DNA from: Stutzerimonas degradans
Lineage (GTDB): Bacteria > Pseudomonadota > Gammaproteobacteria > Pseudomonadales > Pseudomonadaceae
Assembly: GCF_024448505.1 (NCBI RefSeq)
Contig: NZ_JAMOHV010000014.1
Location: forward strand, 54,046-118,045
Length of the DNA stretch: 64,000 nucleotides
Direction of reading: 5' to 3'
Shown here: piece after piece, positions 31,381 to 42,770 of the stretch
How the letters are laid out: the number at the start of each line of letters is the position of its first letter
Position numbering within the stretch: position 1 is the first letter of the stretch
Translations under genes and position numbers: made by a program
Notes under the pieces: model-generated
Database searches by the model: none
What the model was told of the DNA's origin: nothing
Seen by the model: the letters and a program-made list of their open reading frames with translations, nothing else

Positions 31381-32103
31381 GTGAGCCAGACGGGAAAACA
31401 GCTGCTGCTGGTCGATGACGATCAGGAAATTCGCGAGCTTCTACAGGCCTACCTCAGCCGCTCCGGCTTCCAGGTGCGTACCGTGGCCGATGGCGCCGCG
31501 TTCCGCCAGGCGCTGTGTGAGCAGCCGGCGGATCTGGTGATCCTCGACGTGATGCTGCCCGACGAGGATGGCTTCAGCCTCTGTCGCTGGGTGCGCGAAC
31601 ACGAACGCCTGGCGTCGATGCCGATCATCATGCTCACCGCCAGCTCCGACGAAGCTGACCGGGTGATCGGCCTTGAACTCGGCGCCGACGATTATCTCGG
31701 CAAGCCATTCAGCCCCCGAGAATTGCTGGCGCGGATCAAGGCGCTGCTGCGCCGGGTGAGCTTCGCTCAGGAGCGCGGCAGCGATGTGCTGGCCTTCGAT
31801 GACTGGCGGCTCGACATGGTCAGCCATCGCCTGTTCCACGCCGATGGCGAGGAGGTGTTCCTCTCCGGCGCCGACTTCGCCCTGCTCAAACTGTTTCTCG
31901 ACCACCCGCAGCAGATTCTCGACCGCGACACCATCGCCAACGCCACCCGCGGCCGCGAGGTGATGCCACTGGAGCGCATCGTCGACATGGCGGTCAGTCG
32001 CCTGCGCCAGCGCCTGCGCGATACCGGCAAGTCGCCGCGGCTGATCCGTACCGTGCGCGGCTGCGGCTATCTGCTGGCGGCCCAGGTGACGTCGCAATCA
32101 TGA
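31381..32103 (+). CDS. gltR: Response regulator GltR
   Basis: 240-residue OmpR-family regulator: DDD at the receiver start, Asp in LVILDVMLPDEDG, LTASS and YLGKPF, then winged-helix DNA-binding domain with LSGADFALLKLFL and RIVDMAVSRLRQRL. In Pseudomonas, GltR with the kinase GtrS controls the glucose transport operon and porin, here directly downstream. GTG start at 31381 with AAGGGA upstream; the out-of-frame ATG two bases earlier runs into a stop. The kinase start overlaps the stop (ATGA). Confidence 0.92.
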   Translation: MSQTGKQLLLVDDDQEIRELLQAYLSRSGFQVRTVADGAAFRQALCEQPADLVILDVMLPDEDGFSLCRWVREHERLASMPIIMLTASSDEADRVIGLELGADDYLGKPFSPRELLARIKALLRRVSFAQERGSDVLAFDDWRLDMVSHRLFHADGEEVFLSGADFALLKLFLDHPQQILDRDTIANATRGREVMPLERIVDMAVSRLRQRLRDTGKSPRLIRTVRGCGYLLAAQVTSQS

Positions 32104-33569
32104 ACCTGCGTACCGGGCGGCGCCGGTTGTTGCCGGTGCCGCGCTCGCTGCTGGGGCGCATGCTGGCGCTGACGCTGCTGGCGGTATTGCTCGCTCAGGG
32201 GCTGTCGAGCCTGATCTGGCTGTCGCAGCTGCGCGCCAGTCAGACCGAAGGGCTGATCACCACGGCGCGCAGCCTGGCGCAGTCGATGGCCGCCAGCGTC
32301 GGCTACTTCCGTTCGCTGCCGCTGGGGTATCGGCCGCTGGTGCTCGATCAGCTGCGCAGCATGGGCGGCACGCGTTTCTTCGTCTCGCTCAACGATCGGC
32401 CGTTACAGATGCAGATCCTGCCTGAAACGCCACGCAAGCGGCTGGTGCTCGGCGAAGTCGACCAGGTATTGCGCCAGCGCCTCGGCAGCGCGGTGGACCT
32501 GACGGTGGAGTTCGTCAGCCCGGAAGACCTGCGCATCTTCAACAGCGGCATCGCGCTCGACGAGCTGCCGCGCTCCTGGGCGCACTATGCGCTGAGTTTC
32601 GAGCCCCTGGCGCCTCCGGTGCTGGTGACGCAGATCCAGATCGCGCCCGGCGAGTGGCTGTACCTCGCCACGCTGATGCCGGCGCCGTACGTCAGCCTGG
32701 AAGACGAGGGGCTGCCGGCGCAGCAGCTGTGGTTCATCGTGCTCACCACCGTCTTTCTGCTGCTGTTTATCGGCCTGCTGGTGCGCTGGCAGAGCCGTCC
32801 GCTCAAGCGCCTGGCCAAGGCCGCGCGGGACATGGCGGTGGGCGGGGAGATGCGCCCGCTCGCCGAGGTGGGGGCCAGCGAGGTGGTGGAGGTCAGCCGC
32901 GCCTTCAACAGCATGCGCGAACGCATCAACCGTTACCTGAGCGAACGGGGCCAGCTGTTCAGCGCGATTTCCCATGACCTGCGCACGCCCATCACGCGCC
33001 TGCGCCTGCGCGTCGAGCTGCTCGACGACGAAGCCGTGCAGGCCAAGTTCAGTCGCGATCTCGACGAGCTGGAGCTGCTGGTCAAGGGCGCCTTGCAGTG
33101 CGTGAAGGACACCGACATCCACGAGAACATCGAGGCGGTCGACCTGAACGTGCTGCTCGAACATATCGTCGAGCCTTATCAGGCCACTGACCGTGACTGC
33201 GTGACGCTCGCCGGCCGCGCGCTACGGCCGTATCCGGGCAAGCCGCTGGCGCTCAAGCGCTGCATCGGCAACCTGCTGGACAACGCGCTGAAGTACGGTG
33301 GGCGTGCCCATCTGCGTCTCGAGGACAGCGCCGAGCTGCTGGTGCTGCATGTCGACGATGAGGGGCCGGGTGTGCCGGAGCAGCGCCTGGAGCAGGTGTT
33401 CGAACCGCACGTGCGGCTGTCCGGCCAGCAGCAGGGCTACGGCCTGGGGCTGGGCATTGCCCGCAACATCGCCCACGCCCACGGTGGCGAGCTGAGCATG
33501 CGCAACCTGCCGGAGGGCGGCCTGCGGGTCACCCTGACGCTGCCGCGCCAGGCGTCGAGCGATGACTGA
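32100..33569 (+). CDS. gtrS: Sensor histidine kinase GtrS
   Basis: 489-residue inner-membrane kinase: membrane segment about 20-40, a periplasmic sensor region to about 205, second membrane segment about 207-230, HAMP (about 232-285), H box AISHDLRTPITRLRLR, N box IGNLLDNALKYGG, and G boxes DEGPGVP and YGLGLGIARNI. In related Pseudomonas it senses 2-ketogluconate or 6-phosphogluconate and drives GltR. ATG inside the gltR stop. 161 bases separate it from gtsA, where a new promoter is expected. Confidence 0.92.
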   Translation: MNLRTGRRRLLPVPRSLLGRMLALTLLAVLLAQGLSSLIWLSQLRASQTEGLITTARSLAQSMAASVGYFRSLPLGYRPLVLDQLRSMGGTRFFVSLNDRPLQMQILPETPRKRLVLGEVDQVLRQRLGSAVDLTVEFVSPEDLRIFNSGIALDELPRSWAHYALSFEPLAPPVLVTQIQIAPGEWLYLATLMPAPYVSLEDEGLPAQQLWFIVLTTVFLLLFIGLLVRWQSRPLKRLAKAARDMAVGGEMRPLAEVGASEVVEVSRAFNSMRERINRYLSERGQLFSAISHDLRTPITRLRLRVELLDDEAVQAKFSRDLDELELLVKGALQCVKDTDIHENIEAVDLNVLLEHIVEPYQATDRDCVTLAGRALRPYPGKPLALKRCIGNLLDNALKYGGRAHLRLEDSAELLVLHVDDEGPGVPEQRLEQVFEPHVRLSGQQQGYGLGLGIARNIAHAHGGELSMRNLPEGGLRVTLTLPRQASSDD

Positions 33570-33711
33570 AACCCGCCGTTCTCGTGGCGCGTGACATTTC
33601 ACCGCGGTTTGTAACCAGACGGTGACCATTGCCTATCCCTTCGTTACCCAGCGCCCCTTGCGGCGCGCATAGACTCGGATCAACGCAAGCGACCACGCCT
33701 TGCCCGATAAA

Positions 33712-33719
33712 AACAAGAA
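33712..33719 (+). promoter_or_regulatory. AAnAAnAA motif in the gtsA leader
   Basis: AACAAGAA runs into the GAAGG ribosome site of gtsA, 12 bases before its start. It matches the Hfq-Crc catabolite-repression motif. The rest of the 161-base gtrS-gtsA gap should hold the GltR-controlled promoter, but I could not assign -35/-10 boxes with confidence. Confidence 0.55.
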
Positions 33720-33730
33720 GGTGCTCAGAC

Positions 33731-34978
33731 ATGAAAGCGTTCCATCACCTCGCTCTTTCCATTTCCCTCGCCCTGCCGCTCGCCGCCCATGCCGGCGAGG
33801 TCGAGGTGCTGCACTGGTGGACATCCGGTGGCGAAAAGCGCGCCGCCGACACGCTGCAGAAACTGGTCGAGAAGAAAGGCCATAGCTGGCGTGATTTCGC
33901 CGTGGCCGGTGGCGGCGGCGAGGCGGCCATGACGGTGCTGAAGACCCGTGCCGTGTCCGGCAATCCGCCGGCCGCCGCGCAGATCAAGGGGCCGGACATT
34001 CAGGAGTGGGGTGAGCTGGGCCTGTTGGCCAACCTCGACGAAACCGCCAAGGCGGACAAGTGGGAAGAGCTGCTGCCCAAGCAAGTGACCAAGATCATGC
34101 AGTACGACGGCTCCTACGTGGCGGTGCCGGTCAACGTGCATCGGGTCAACTGGCTGTGGATCAACCCAGAGGTGTTCGAGAAGGCCGGCGCCACGCCGCC
34201 GAAAACCCTCGACGAGTTCTTCGTCGCGGCCGACAAGCTCAAGGCCGCCGGCTTCATCGCGGTCGCCCACGGCGGCCAGCCCTGGCAGGACGGCACCGTG
34301 TTCGAGGACTTCGTGCTGAGCATTCTCGGCCCGGAGGATTACCACAAGGCCTTCGTCGAACTGGATGAGGACACCCTCACCGGCGAGAAGATGGTCCAGG
34401 CGTTCGCCGCCCTGAAGAAGCTGCGCGGTTACATCGATGCCGATGCCGCGGGCCGCGAATGGAACCGCGCCACCGGCATGGTCATCGACGGCAAGGCCGG
34501 CATGCAGATCATGGGCGACTGGGCCAAGAGCGAGTTCACCGCCGCCAATCAGGTGGCCGGCAAGGACTATCAGTGCCTGCCGTTCCCCGGCACCCAGGGC
34601 AGCTTCGCCTACAACATCGACTCGCTGGCGATGTTCAAGCTCAGCGACGAGGAAAACCGCAAGGCCCAGGTCGATCTGGCGCGCACGGTGCTGGAGCCGG
34701 AGTTCCAGACCTTCTTCAATCAGAACAAGGGTTCGATCCCGGTTCGCCAGGACATGGACATGAGCGCGTTCGACGCCTGTGCGCAGCAATCGATGAAGGA
34801 CTTCAAGGCAGCCGCGCAGGACAGCGGCCTGCAGCCCAGCCTGGCCCACGGCATGGCGGCGTCGAGCTACGTGCAGGGCGCGGTGTTCGACGTCGTCACC
34901 AACTTCTTCAACGACCCCCAGGCCGACCCGCAAAAGGCGGCCAAGCAACTGGCGGCGGCGATCCAGGCCGTGCAGTAA
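33731..34978 (+). CDS. gtsA: Glucose ABC transporter, substrate-binding protein GtsA
   Basis: 415-residue periplasmic binding protein. The signal peptide [21 protein letters not shown] is followed by a mature start of [13 protein letters not shown], typical of Pseudomonas glucose/mannose binding proteins. Aromatic residues suited to sugar stacking occur at [13 protein letters not shown] and GQPWQDG. The ATG at 33731 opens the signal peptide; an upstream in-frame extension of 34 residues lacks any. Hairpin 34984-35003 separates it from gtsB, which usually keeps binding protein levels above those of the membrane parts. Confidence 0.95.
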   Translation: MKAFHHLALSISLALPLAAHAGEVEVLHWWTSGGEKRAADTLQKLVEKKGHSWRDFAVAGGGGEAAMTVLKTRAVSGNPPAAAQIKGPDIQEWGELGLLANLDETAKADKWEELLPKQVTKIMQYDGSYVAVPVNVHRVNWLWINPEVFEKAGATPPKTLDEFFVAADKLKAAGFIAVAHGGQPWQDGTVFEDFVLSILGPEDYHKAFVELDEDTLTGEKMVQAFAALKKLRGYIDADAAGREWNRATGMVIDGKAGMQIMGDWAKSEFTAANQVAGKDYQCLPFPGTQGSFAYNIDSLAMFKLSDEENRKAQVDLARTVLEPEFQTFFNQNKGSIPVRQDMDMSAFDACAQQSMKDFKAAAQDSGLQPSLAHGMAASSYVQGAVFDVVTNFFNDPQADPQKAAKQLAAAIQAVQ

Positions 34979-34983
34979 CGCTG

Positions 34984-35003
34984 CGGGCGGATAACGCCGC
35001 CCG
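34984..35003 (+). repeat. Hairpin between gtsA and gtsB
   Basis: CGGGCGG and CCGCCCG form a 7-bp stem with loop ATAACG, starting 6 bases after the gtsA stop. No T tract. Probably limits read-through or protects the gtsA message, as in many binding-protein operons. Confidence 0.5.
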
Positions 35004-35087
35004 ATTCCCGAAACGTGCGTCCCCGGTACAGGCCTTGGTCTGCGCCGCGGACGACGACATCCCGGATTTCCATGAGGGATCACATCC

Positions 35088-36005
35088 ATGAGCTCCATCG
35101 CGCTTCAAGCCAGGCCCGCCAAGGCCTCGCCGCTCGACGCCCTGCAGCGCTGGCTGCCGAAACTGGTGCTGGCGCCGAGCATGCTGATCGTGCTGGTCGG
35201 CTTCTACGCCTACATCGGCTGGACCTTCCTGCTGTCGTTCACCAACTCGCGCTTCATGCCCAGCTACAAGTGGGCCGGCCTGCAACAGTACGAGCGCCTG
35301 TGGGACAACGACCGCTGGTGGGTCGCCAGCCAGAACCTGCTGGTCTTCGGCGGCCTGTTCATCGCCATCAGCCTGGTGATCGGCGTCGTACTTGCCGTAC
35401 TGCTGGACCAGCGCATCCGCCGCGAAGGGCTGATCCGCACCATCTACCTGTACCCGATGGCGCTGTCGATGATCGTCACCGGCACCGCCTGGCAGTGGCT
35501 GCTCAACCCCGGCCTGGGCCTGGACAAGCTGCTGCGCGACTGGGGCTGGGAGGGTTTTCGCTTCGACTGGCTGGTGGACCCGGACCGGGTCATCTACTGC
35601 CTGGTGATCGCCGCGGTGTGGCAGGCCTCGGGTTTCGTCATGGCGCTGTTCCTCGCCGGCCTGCGCAGCGTCGATCAGTCGATCATCCGCGCCGCCCAGG
35701 TGGACGGCGCCAGCCTGCCCACCATCTACCTGCGCATCGTGCTGCCAAGCCTGCGCCCGGTGTTCTTCAGCGCACTGATGATTCTTGCTCACATCGCGAT
35801 CAAGAGCTTCGACCTGGTGGCGGCGATGACCGCTGGCGGGCCGGGCTACTCCAGCGATCTGCCGGCGATGTTCATGTACGCCCACACCTTCACCCGCGGC
35901 CAGATGGGCCTGGGTGCGGCGAGCGCCATGCTGATGCTCGGCGCGGTGATGGCGATCATCGTGCCGTACCTGTATTCCGAGCTGAGGACCAAGCGCCATG
36001 TCTGA
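35088..36005 (+). CDS. gtsB: Glucose ABC transporter permease GtsB
   Basis: 305-residue inner-membrane permease of the MalF-like class with six membrane segments and the cytoplasmic coupling loop RAAQVDGASLPTIYLRIVLPSLRP (EAA motif; only the first part needed for recognition). The start has GAGGG upstream. Its stop overlaps the gtsC start by 8 bases. It forms the transmembrane channel with GtsC for sugar delivered by GtsA. Confidence 0.94.
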   Translation: MSSIALQARPAKASPLDALQRWLPKLVLAPSMLIVLVGFYAYIGWTFLLSFTNSRFMPSYKWAGLQQYERLWDNDRWWVASQNLLVFGGLFIAISLVIGVVLAVLLDQRIRREGLIRTIYLYPMALSMIVTGTAWQWLLNPGLGLDKLLRDWGWEGFRFDWLVDPDRVIYCLVIAAVWQASGFVMALFLAGLRSVDQSIIRAAQVDGASLPTIYLRIVLPSLRPVFFSALMILAHIAIKSFDLVAAMTAGGPGYSSDLPAMFMYAHTFTRGQMGLGAASAMLMLGAVMAIIVPYLYSELRTKRHV

Positions 36006-36840
36006 CTTCGCGCAACCGCGCCTGACCCTCGGGCGCCTGACCATCCACGCCACGCTGCTGCTGGCCTGCGCGGCCTACCTGATACCGCTGATCGTGATGC
36101 TGCTGACCAGCTTCAAGACGCCGGAAGACATCCGCACCGGCAACCTGCTGAGCTGGCCGGAAGCGTTCAGCGCCATGGGCTGGCTGACGGCCTGGGACAG
36201 CATCGGCGGCTACTTCTGGAACTCGGTGAAGATCGTCATCCCGGCGGTGCTGATTTCCACCGCGCTGGGCGCCATCAACGGCTACGTGCTGTCGATGTGG
36301 CGCTTCCGCGGCTCGCAGCTGTTCTTCGGCCTGTTGCTGTTCGGCTGCTTCCTGCCGTTCCAGGTGATCCTGCTGCCGGCGTCCTTCACCCTCGGCAAGC
36401 TCGGCCTGGCCAATACCACCGCCGGCCTGGTGCTGGTGCACGTGGTCTACGGGCTGGCGTTCACCACGCTGTTCTTCCGCAACTTCTACGTCAGCGTGCC
36501 GGATGCGCTGGTGCGGGCGGCGCGGCTGGATGGCGCCGGCTTCTTCACCATCTTCGGCCGCATCCTGCTGCCGATGTCGGTGCCGATCATCATGGTCTGC
36601 CTGATCTGGCAGTTCACTCAGATCTGGAACGACTTCCTCTTCGGTGTGGTGTTCGCCAGTGGCGATACCCAGCCGGTCACCGTGGCACTGAACAACCTGG
36701 TGAACACCAGCACCGGCGCCAAGCAATACAACGTCGACATGGCCGCCGCGATGATCGCCGGCCTGCCCACGCTGGTGGTCTACGTGATCGCCGGCAAGTA
36801 CTTCCTGCGCGGGCTCACTGCCGGCGCCGTCAAGGGTTGA
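35998..36840 (+). CDS. gtsC: Glucose ABC transporter permease GtsC
   Basis: 280-residue MalG-like permease with six membrane segments and the EAA coupling loop RAARLDGAGFFTIFGRI. It ends with the typical KYFLRGLTAGAVKG. Overlaps gtsB by 8 bases. Pairs with GtsB. Confidence 0.94.
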   Translation: MSDFAQPRLTLGRLTIHATLLLACAAYLIPLIVMLLTSFKTPEDIRTGNLLSWPEAFSAMGWLTAWDSIGGYFWNSVKIVIPAVLISTALGAINGYVLSMWRFRGSQLFFGLLLFGCFLPFQVILLPASFTLGKLGLANTTAGLVLVHVVYGLAFTTLFFRNFYVSVPDALVRAARLDGAGFFTIFGRILLPMSVPIIMVCLIWQFTQIWNDFLFGVVFASGDTQPVTVALNNLVNTSTGAKQYNVDMAAAMIAGLPTLVVYVIAGKYFLRGLTAGAVKG

Positions 36841-36844
36841 GGAG

Positions 36845-36852
36845 AACAACAA
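36845..36852 (+). promoter_or_regulatory. AAnAAnAA motif between the ribosome site and start of gtsD
   Basis: AACAACAA lies between GGAG and the gtsD ATG. Suited to Hfq-Crc repression of the transporter ATPase. Same motif type as at gtsA and the porin. Confidence 0.5.
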
Positions 36853-36853
36853 C

Positions 36854-38077
36854 ATGGCATCCCTGGAACTGCGCAACGTCCAGAAAACCTACGGCAACGC
36901 CAAGGTCGAAACACTGAAGAACATCGCCCTGAAGATCGACGCGGGAGAGTTCCTGATCCTCGTCGGGCCGTCGGGCTGCGGCAAATCCACCCTGATGAAT
37001 TGCATCGCCGGGCTGGAGAACATCACTGGCGGCGAGATCCTGGTCGACGGCGAGGACATCAGCCAGGCCAGCCCGAAGGATCGCGACATCGCCATGGTGT
37101 TCCAGTCCTACGCGCTGTACCCGACCATGAGCGTGCGCGACAACATCGCCTTCGGCCTGAAGATGCGCAAGGTGCCCGCGGCGCAGATCGAGGAGGAGGT
37201 GGCGCGGGTCGCCAAGCTGCTGCAGATCGAGGCGCTGCTCGAGCGCAAGCCGTCGCAGCTCTCCGGCGGCCAGCAGCAGCGCGTGGCCATGGGGCGGGCG
37301 CTGGCGCGGCGGCCGAAGATCTACCTGTTCGACGAACCGCTATCGAACCTCGACGCCAAGCTGCGCGTGGAGATGCGCACCGAAATCAAGCTGATGCATC
37401 AGCGCTTGAAGACCACCACCGTGTATGTCACCCACGATCAGATCGAGGCGATGACGCTCGGCGACAAAGTCGCGGTGATGAAGGACGGCATCGTCCAGCA
37501 GTTCGGCACGCCGCACGAGATCTACAACGACCCGGCCAACCAGTTCGTGGCAAGCTTCATCGGCTCGCCGCCGATGAACTTCGTCCCCGTGCGGCTGCGC
37601 CAGCAGAGTGGGCGTTGGGTCGCCGTGCTCAACAGCGATCAGGCGAGCTGTGAAATTCCGCTGGCGCTGCCGGCCGATGAGCAGTGGCACGCGCGTGACG
37701 TGATTCTCGGCATCCGCCCGGAGCAGATCGGCCTGGCCGACGGTACGGGCAACGGCTGCTCGCTGCGCTGCCAGATCGAGGTGGTCGAGCCCACCGGGCC
37801 GGACACCCTGGTGTTCTTCAGCCTGAACGAGGTCAAGGCGTCGTGCCGACTGGCCCCGGACCAGGCTCCGCGCGCCGGCGAAACCCTCGAGTTGCAGTTC
37901 GATCCGCACAAGGTGCTGCTGTTCGATGCGCACACCGGCGAGCGACTGGACCAGCGAGCTGCCCGCGCGGCGGGCAGCGGGCGGCTCGGTGTCATCGAGG
38001 CCTTGCCGAACGGCCGCACGCCTGGCGAAAGAGGCGTGCCGTACAGCGGGCGCGAGCGCAGCGGTATTGCCCGCTAA
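36854..38077 (+). CDS. gtsD: Glucose ABC transporter ATP-binding protein GtsD
   Basis: 407-residue ATPase of the MalK/UgpC type: Walker A GPSGCGKST, Q loop VFQSYALYP, signature LSGGQQQRVAMGRAL, Walker B IYLFDEPLSNLD, and switch His in YVTHDQIEA. A C-terminal regulatory TOBE-type domain follows from about 240. The last 25-30 residues (from about RAARAAGSG) are basic and low-complexity, longer than the usual 380-390 residue family members, and probably a recent read-through extension. It energises GtsBC. Confidence 0.94.
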   Translation: MASLELRNVQKTYGNAKVETLKNIALKIDAGEFLILVGPSGCGKSTLMNCIAGLENITGGEILVDGEDISQASPKDRDIAMVFQSYALYPTMSVRDNIAFGLKMRKVPAAQIEEEVARVAKLLQIEALLERKPSQLSGGQQQRVAMGRALARRPKIYLFDEPLSNLDAKLRVEMRTEIKLMHQRLKTTTVYVTHDQIEAMTLGDKVAVMKDGIVQQFGTPHEIYNDPANQFVASFIGSPPMNFVPVRLRQQSGRWVAVLNSDQASCEIPLALPADEQWHARDVILGIRPEQIGLADGTGNGCSLRCQIEVVEPTGPDTLVFFSLNEVKASCRLAPDQAPRAGETLELQFDPHKVLLFDAHTGERLDQRAARAAGSGRLGVIEALPNGRTPGERGVPYSGRERSGIAR

Positions 38078-38134
38078 CGCGCGCGCAGCGGCTCGACCCA
38101 GGCAGCGCTTGTCGCCGTGCTGACCTGCAGATAA

Positions 38135-39394
<1,260 letters not shown>

Positions 39395-39424
39395 TCGGTT
39401 GAGCACGCAACACTGACGCCGGTC

Positions 39425-39445
39425 GGCCTTGCGCAACGCGAGGCC
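39425..39445 (+). terminator. Hairpin after the porin gene
   Basis: GGCCT-t-GCG-caa-CGC-g-AGGCC is a nearly perfect stem 30 bases after the porin stop. No T run follows. Marks the likely end of the gts-porin operon and precedes a new ribosome site. Confidence 0.45.
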
Positions 39446-39464
39446 GCCCTGCGTTGGAGGTGCC

Positions 39465-39656
39465 GTGGGCAACAAGGTGGACAATCCCTGCGTGGATCTG
39501 TGCAAGCTCAAGGATGACATCTGTGTCGGCTGCGGTCGTAGCCGCGACGAGATCAAACGCTGGAAGAAGCTCAAGAACAAAGAGCGCAAGGCCGTCAGGC
39601 AACAGGCGGCCGAGCGCCTCGCAATCCTCGGCAAGGCGAAGAAGCGCAAGCCATGA
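39465..39656 (+). CDS. DUF1289 small cysteine protein
   Basis: 63-residue protein with the DUF1289 pattern: NPCVDLCKLKDD-x-CVGCGRSRDEI, four cysteines that could bind a metal or iron-sulfur cluster, then a Lys/Arg-rich tail (KKLKNKERKAVRQQ). GTG start with GGAGG upstream; the longer upstream frame overlaps a hairpin. Function unknown. It lies between the porin and zwf without an evident role in sugar metabolism. Confidence 0.8.
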   Translation: MGNKVDNPCVDLCKLKDDICVGCGRSRDEIKRWKKLKNKERKAVRQQAAERLAILGKAKKRKP

Positions 39657-39839
39657 CGGCGCGGCCGTCCAGCACCGTGCATCGTCGGAACAGAATTTTT
39701 TCCGATTCTCGCGAGTCTTTTGCAACGATCTCTGTCTGTTGCTGAAGGGGTGCCTTGCCGCGCGGCACGTATGACCGCGAGCCGGTGCCCGGCCATTCGA
39801 GCGGCGCTGAAGCCCACACTGCACTGACCACGAGCGTTT

Positions 39840-41309
39840 ATGCCTGCGATCAACGTTGAACCCATTACTTTTGCCCTGTTCGGCGCGCTGGGCGATCTGG
39901 CGCTGCGCAAGCTGTTTCCCGCGCTTTATCAGCTCGACCGCGCCGCCCTGTTGCACGCCGATACGCGGCTGCTGGCACTGTCACGCGAGGGCGGCGAACC
40001 GGATGAGCAGATGGCGCGGATCGAACAGGCCCTGCGCCGTTACATCCCGCCGCACGAGCTGGACGATGCCGTGCTGCAGCGCTTTCTGGCGCGCCTGTGC
40101 TGTCTGCGCATGGATTTTCGCCGCGGCGAGGATTACGCCGTGCTGGCCCAGAACGTCAGCGCCGGGCTGCCGCTGATCGCCTATTTCGCCACGCCCGCCG
40201 CGGTGTACGGCGCGATCTGTGAACACCTGGCCGGCGCCGGGCTGGCCGCGCAGGCGCGGGTGGTGCTGGAGAAACCCATCGGCCATGACCTGGCGTCGTC
40301 GCGGGTGATCAACGATGCGGTCGCGCAGTACTTTGCCGAGAGCCAGATCTATCGGATCGATCATTACCTGGGCAAGGAAACCGTCCAGAACCTGATTGCC
40401 CTGCGTTTCGCCAACAGCCTGTTCGAGACGCAGTGGAACCAGCACCACATCTCGCATGTGGAGATCACCGTGGCCGAAACCGTCGGCATCGAAGGGCGCT
40501 GGGGCTACTTCGACCAGGCTGGCCAGTTGCGCGACATGATCCAGAATCACCTGCTGCAGCTGCTCTGCCTGATCGCCATGGACCCGCCGAGCAACCTCAC
40601 CGCCGACAGCATCCGCGACGAGAAGGTAAAAGTGCTCAAAGCGCTGGCGCCGATCACGCCGGACATCCTCAGCCAGCGCGTGGTGCGCGGCCAGTATTCG
40701 GCCGGGATCGCCGGCGGCAAGCCGGTGCCGGGCTATCTGGAGGAAGAGAATTCCAATGCCACCAGCAGCACGGAAACCTTCGTCGCCCTGCGCGCCGACA
40801 TTTGTAACTGGCGATGGTCCGGCGTGCCGTTCTACCTGCGTACCGGCAAGCGCATGGCGCAGAAGCTGTCGCAGATCGTCATCCATTTCAAGGAGCCGCC
40901 GTTCTACATCTTCGCGCCCGAGCAGCGCTCGCTGATCAGCAACCGGCTGATCATCCGCCTGCAGCCGGACGAGGGCATTTCCCTGCAGGTGATGACCAAG
41001 GAGCAGGGCCTGGACAAGGGCATGCACCTGCGCAGCGGGCCGCTGCAGCTGAATTTTTCCGAGACCTACAAGAGCGCGCGCATCCCGGACGCCTACGAGC
41101 GGTTGCTGCTGGAGGTGATGCAGGGCAATCAGAATCTGTTCGTGCGCCGCGACGAAGTCGAGTACGCCTGGCAATGGTGCGATCAGCTGGTCGATGGCTG
41201 GACCCGTATTGGCGACAGTCTCAAACTCTATCCTGCCGGCTCCTGGGGGCCGGTGGCTTCGATTGCCTTGATTACTCGTGACGGGAGGTCCTGGTATGGC
41301 GATTTCTGA
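39840..41309 (+). CDS. zwf: Glucose-6-phosphate 1-dehydrogenase (Zwf)
   Basis: Oxidises glucose-6-phosphate to 6-phosphogluconolactone with NAD(P). 489 residues, normal length. The nucleotide site is [29 protein letters not shown] and the active-site [13 protein letters not shown] follow, then the substrate region FYLRTGKRM. First gene of zwf-pgl-eda. There is no strong ribosome site. Unlike P. putida, no hexR lies divergent upstream; DUF1289 and the porin do. No clear HexR half-site pair was seen in the 183-base gap before it. Confidence 0.97.
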   Translation: MPAINVEPITFALFGALGDLALRKLFPALYQLDRAALLHADTRLLALSREGGEPDEQMARIEQALRRYIPPHELDDAVLQRFLARLCCLRMDFRRGEDYAVLAQNVSAGLPLIAYFATPAAVYGAICEHLAGAGLAAQARVVLEKPIGHDLASSRVINDAVAQYFAESQIYRIDHYLGKETVQNLIALRFANSLFETQWNQHHISHVEITVAETVGIEGRWGYFDQAGQLRDMIQNHLLQLLCLIAMDPPSNLTADSIRDEKVKVLKALAPITPDILSQRVVRGQYSAGIAGGKPVPGYLEEENSNATSSTETFVALRADICNWRWSGVPFYLRTGKRMAQKLSQIVIHFKEPPFYIFAPEQRSLISNRLIIRLQPDEGISLQVMTKEQGLDKGMHLRSGPLQLNFSETYKSARIPDAYERLLLEVMQGNQNLFVRRDEVEYAWQWCDQLVDGWTRIGDSLKLYPAGSWGPVASIALITRDGRSWYGDF

Positions 41310-42009
41310 ACTCGACCTGCCCACCGGCGTGGTTGCCCACAGTCTGGCCGACGCCGCTGGGCAGGCGCGGCTGATGGCTGACGACGCGGCCAAGGTGCTG
41401 AACTACGCGGTGCGCACCCACGGCGTGGCCAGCCTAGTGGTATCCGGCGGGCGCAGCCCGGTGCCGTTCTTCGAGGAACTGTCGCGCCGTGAGTTGGACT
41501 GGTCCAGGGTGCAGATCAGCCTGGCGGACGAGCGCTGGGTGCCGCCGAGCGATGCGGCTAGCAACGAGGGGCTGGTGCGTCGTCATCTGTTGCAGAACGC
41601 CGCGGCCGTGGCGCAGTTCATCGGTTTGTATCATCCGGCGGCCACCCTGGAGGAAGCCGCGCAACTGGCGGACCGACGTCTGGCCGAACTCGGTCAGCCG
41701 ATCGACGTGCTGGTGCTGGGCATGGGCGACGATGGCCACACCGCGTCGTTGTTCCCCGACAGTGCGCGTCTGGACCATGCACTGCGGGCCGATTGCCCGG
41801 ATCGCTGCGTGGCGATGTGTGCGCCGACCGAGCCGCGCGAGCGCCTGAGCATGACCTATCCGCTACTGGCCTCGGCGCGCATGCAGTGTCTGGCGATCCA
41901 GGGCATGACCAAACTGGAGACCCTGCGTCAGGCCTTGAACGCCGATGCGTTGCGGATGCCGATTCGCGCGTTCATCCACTCTCCGCTGGAAATCTACTGG
42001 TGTCCCTGA
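41296..42009 (+). CDS. pgl: 6-Phosphogluconolactonase (Pgl, DevB type)
   Basis: 237 residues; hydrolyses 6-phosphogluconolactone to 6-phosphogluconate between Zwf and Edd. Family motifs: [38 protein letters not shown] and [18 protein letters not shown] 41296 with GGGAGG upstream, inside the zwf end (14-base overlap). The GTG at 41278 is a less likely start. eda follows 17 bases later. Confidence 0.94.
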   Translation: MAISELDLPTGVVAHSLADAAGQARLMADDAAKVLNYAVRTHGVASLVVSGGRSPVPFFEELSRRELDWSRVQISLADERWVPPSDAASNEGLVRRHLLQNAAAVAQFIGLYHPAATLEEAAQLADRRLAELGQPIDVLVLGMGDDGHTASLFPDSARLDHALRADCPDRCVAMCAPTEPRERLSMTYPLLASARMQCLAIQGMTKLETLRQALNADALRMPIRAFIHSPLEIYWCP

Positions 42010-42026
42010 CGCCCTGAGGATTGCCC

Positions 42027-42671
42027 ATGACCATGCAACTGAAGAACGACCTGATCGAGCAGCTGTGCGTGAATGCGCGCATCCTGCCGGTGATCACCAT
42101 CGGTAGCGAGGAGCAGATCCTGCCGCTCGCCGACGCCCTGGCGGCGGGCGGCCTGCGCACGCTGGAAATCACCCTGCGTTCGGCGCATGGGCTGACGGCG
42201 ATCCGCCGGCTGCGCGAGGAGCGTCCCGAGCTGTGCATCGGCGCCGGCACCGTGCTCGACCACCGCATGATGGATCAGGTGGAAGCGGCCGGGGCGCAGT
42301 TCGTGGTCACCCCCGGCGCCAGTCGGGAAGTGCTGGAAGCCGGCGTGCAATGTGCGGTGCCGGTGCTGCCGGGCATCGCCACGGCAACGGAAATCATGGA
42401 GGGCTATGCGCTGGGCTATCGCCGCTTCAAGTTGTTCCCGGCCGAAGTCTGCGGGGGCATCGCCGCGCTCAAGGCGTTCGGCGGACCGTTCGCGGACGTG
42501 CGCTTCTGCCCGACCGGCGGCGTCAATGCGGGCAACGCTGCGCAGTACCTGGCGCTCGGCAATGTGATGTGCGTCGGCGGCACCTGGATGATCGACGCGG
42601 CCAGCCTCGCCGGTGGCGACTGGGCGCGTATCCGGCAAGCCACCGCCGATGCGCTCGCCGCTCTCGGCTGA
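42027..42671 (+). CDS. eda: KHG/KDPG aldolase (Eda)
   Basis: 214-residue class I aldolase that splits 2-keto-3-deoxy-6-phosphogluconate into pyruvate and glyceraldehyde-3-phosphate. Shows LEITLRS (catalytic Glu), GAGTVLD, VTPG, the Schiff-base Lys in RFKLFPAE (about residue 133), and PTGGVN. ATG 42027 follows GAGGA closely. Closes the Entner-Doudoroff set with edd at 28.5 kb and zwf-pgl here. Confidence 0.96.
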   Translation: MTMQLKNDLIEQLCVNARILPVITIGSEEQILPLADALAAGGLRTLEITLRSAHGLTAIRRLREERPELCIGAGTVLDHRMMDQVEAAGAQFVVTPGASREVLEAGVQCAVPVLPGIATATEIMEGYALGYRRFKLFPAEVCGGIAALKAFGGPFADVRFCPTGGVNAGNAAQYLALGNVMCVGGTWMIDAASLAGGDWARIRQATADALAALG

Positions 42672-42770
42672 GCGGTCGGTGCATCCGTGCGCAAACGGTG
42701 CGTGCGGACGTCGATGCGCGTATGATTCGCGCCCTTTCAATCGGAACTGACACACCGGGAGGTGCCCAGA

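Noticed and set aside
39657..39839. HexR operator before zwf
   Set aside because: No TTGT-N7/8-ACAA arrangement is present; CTCGCGAG at about 39703 is a short chance palindrome.
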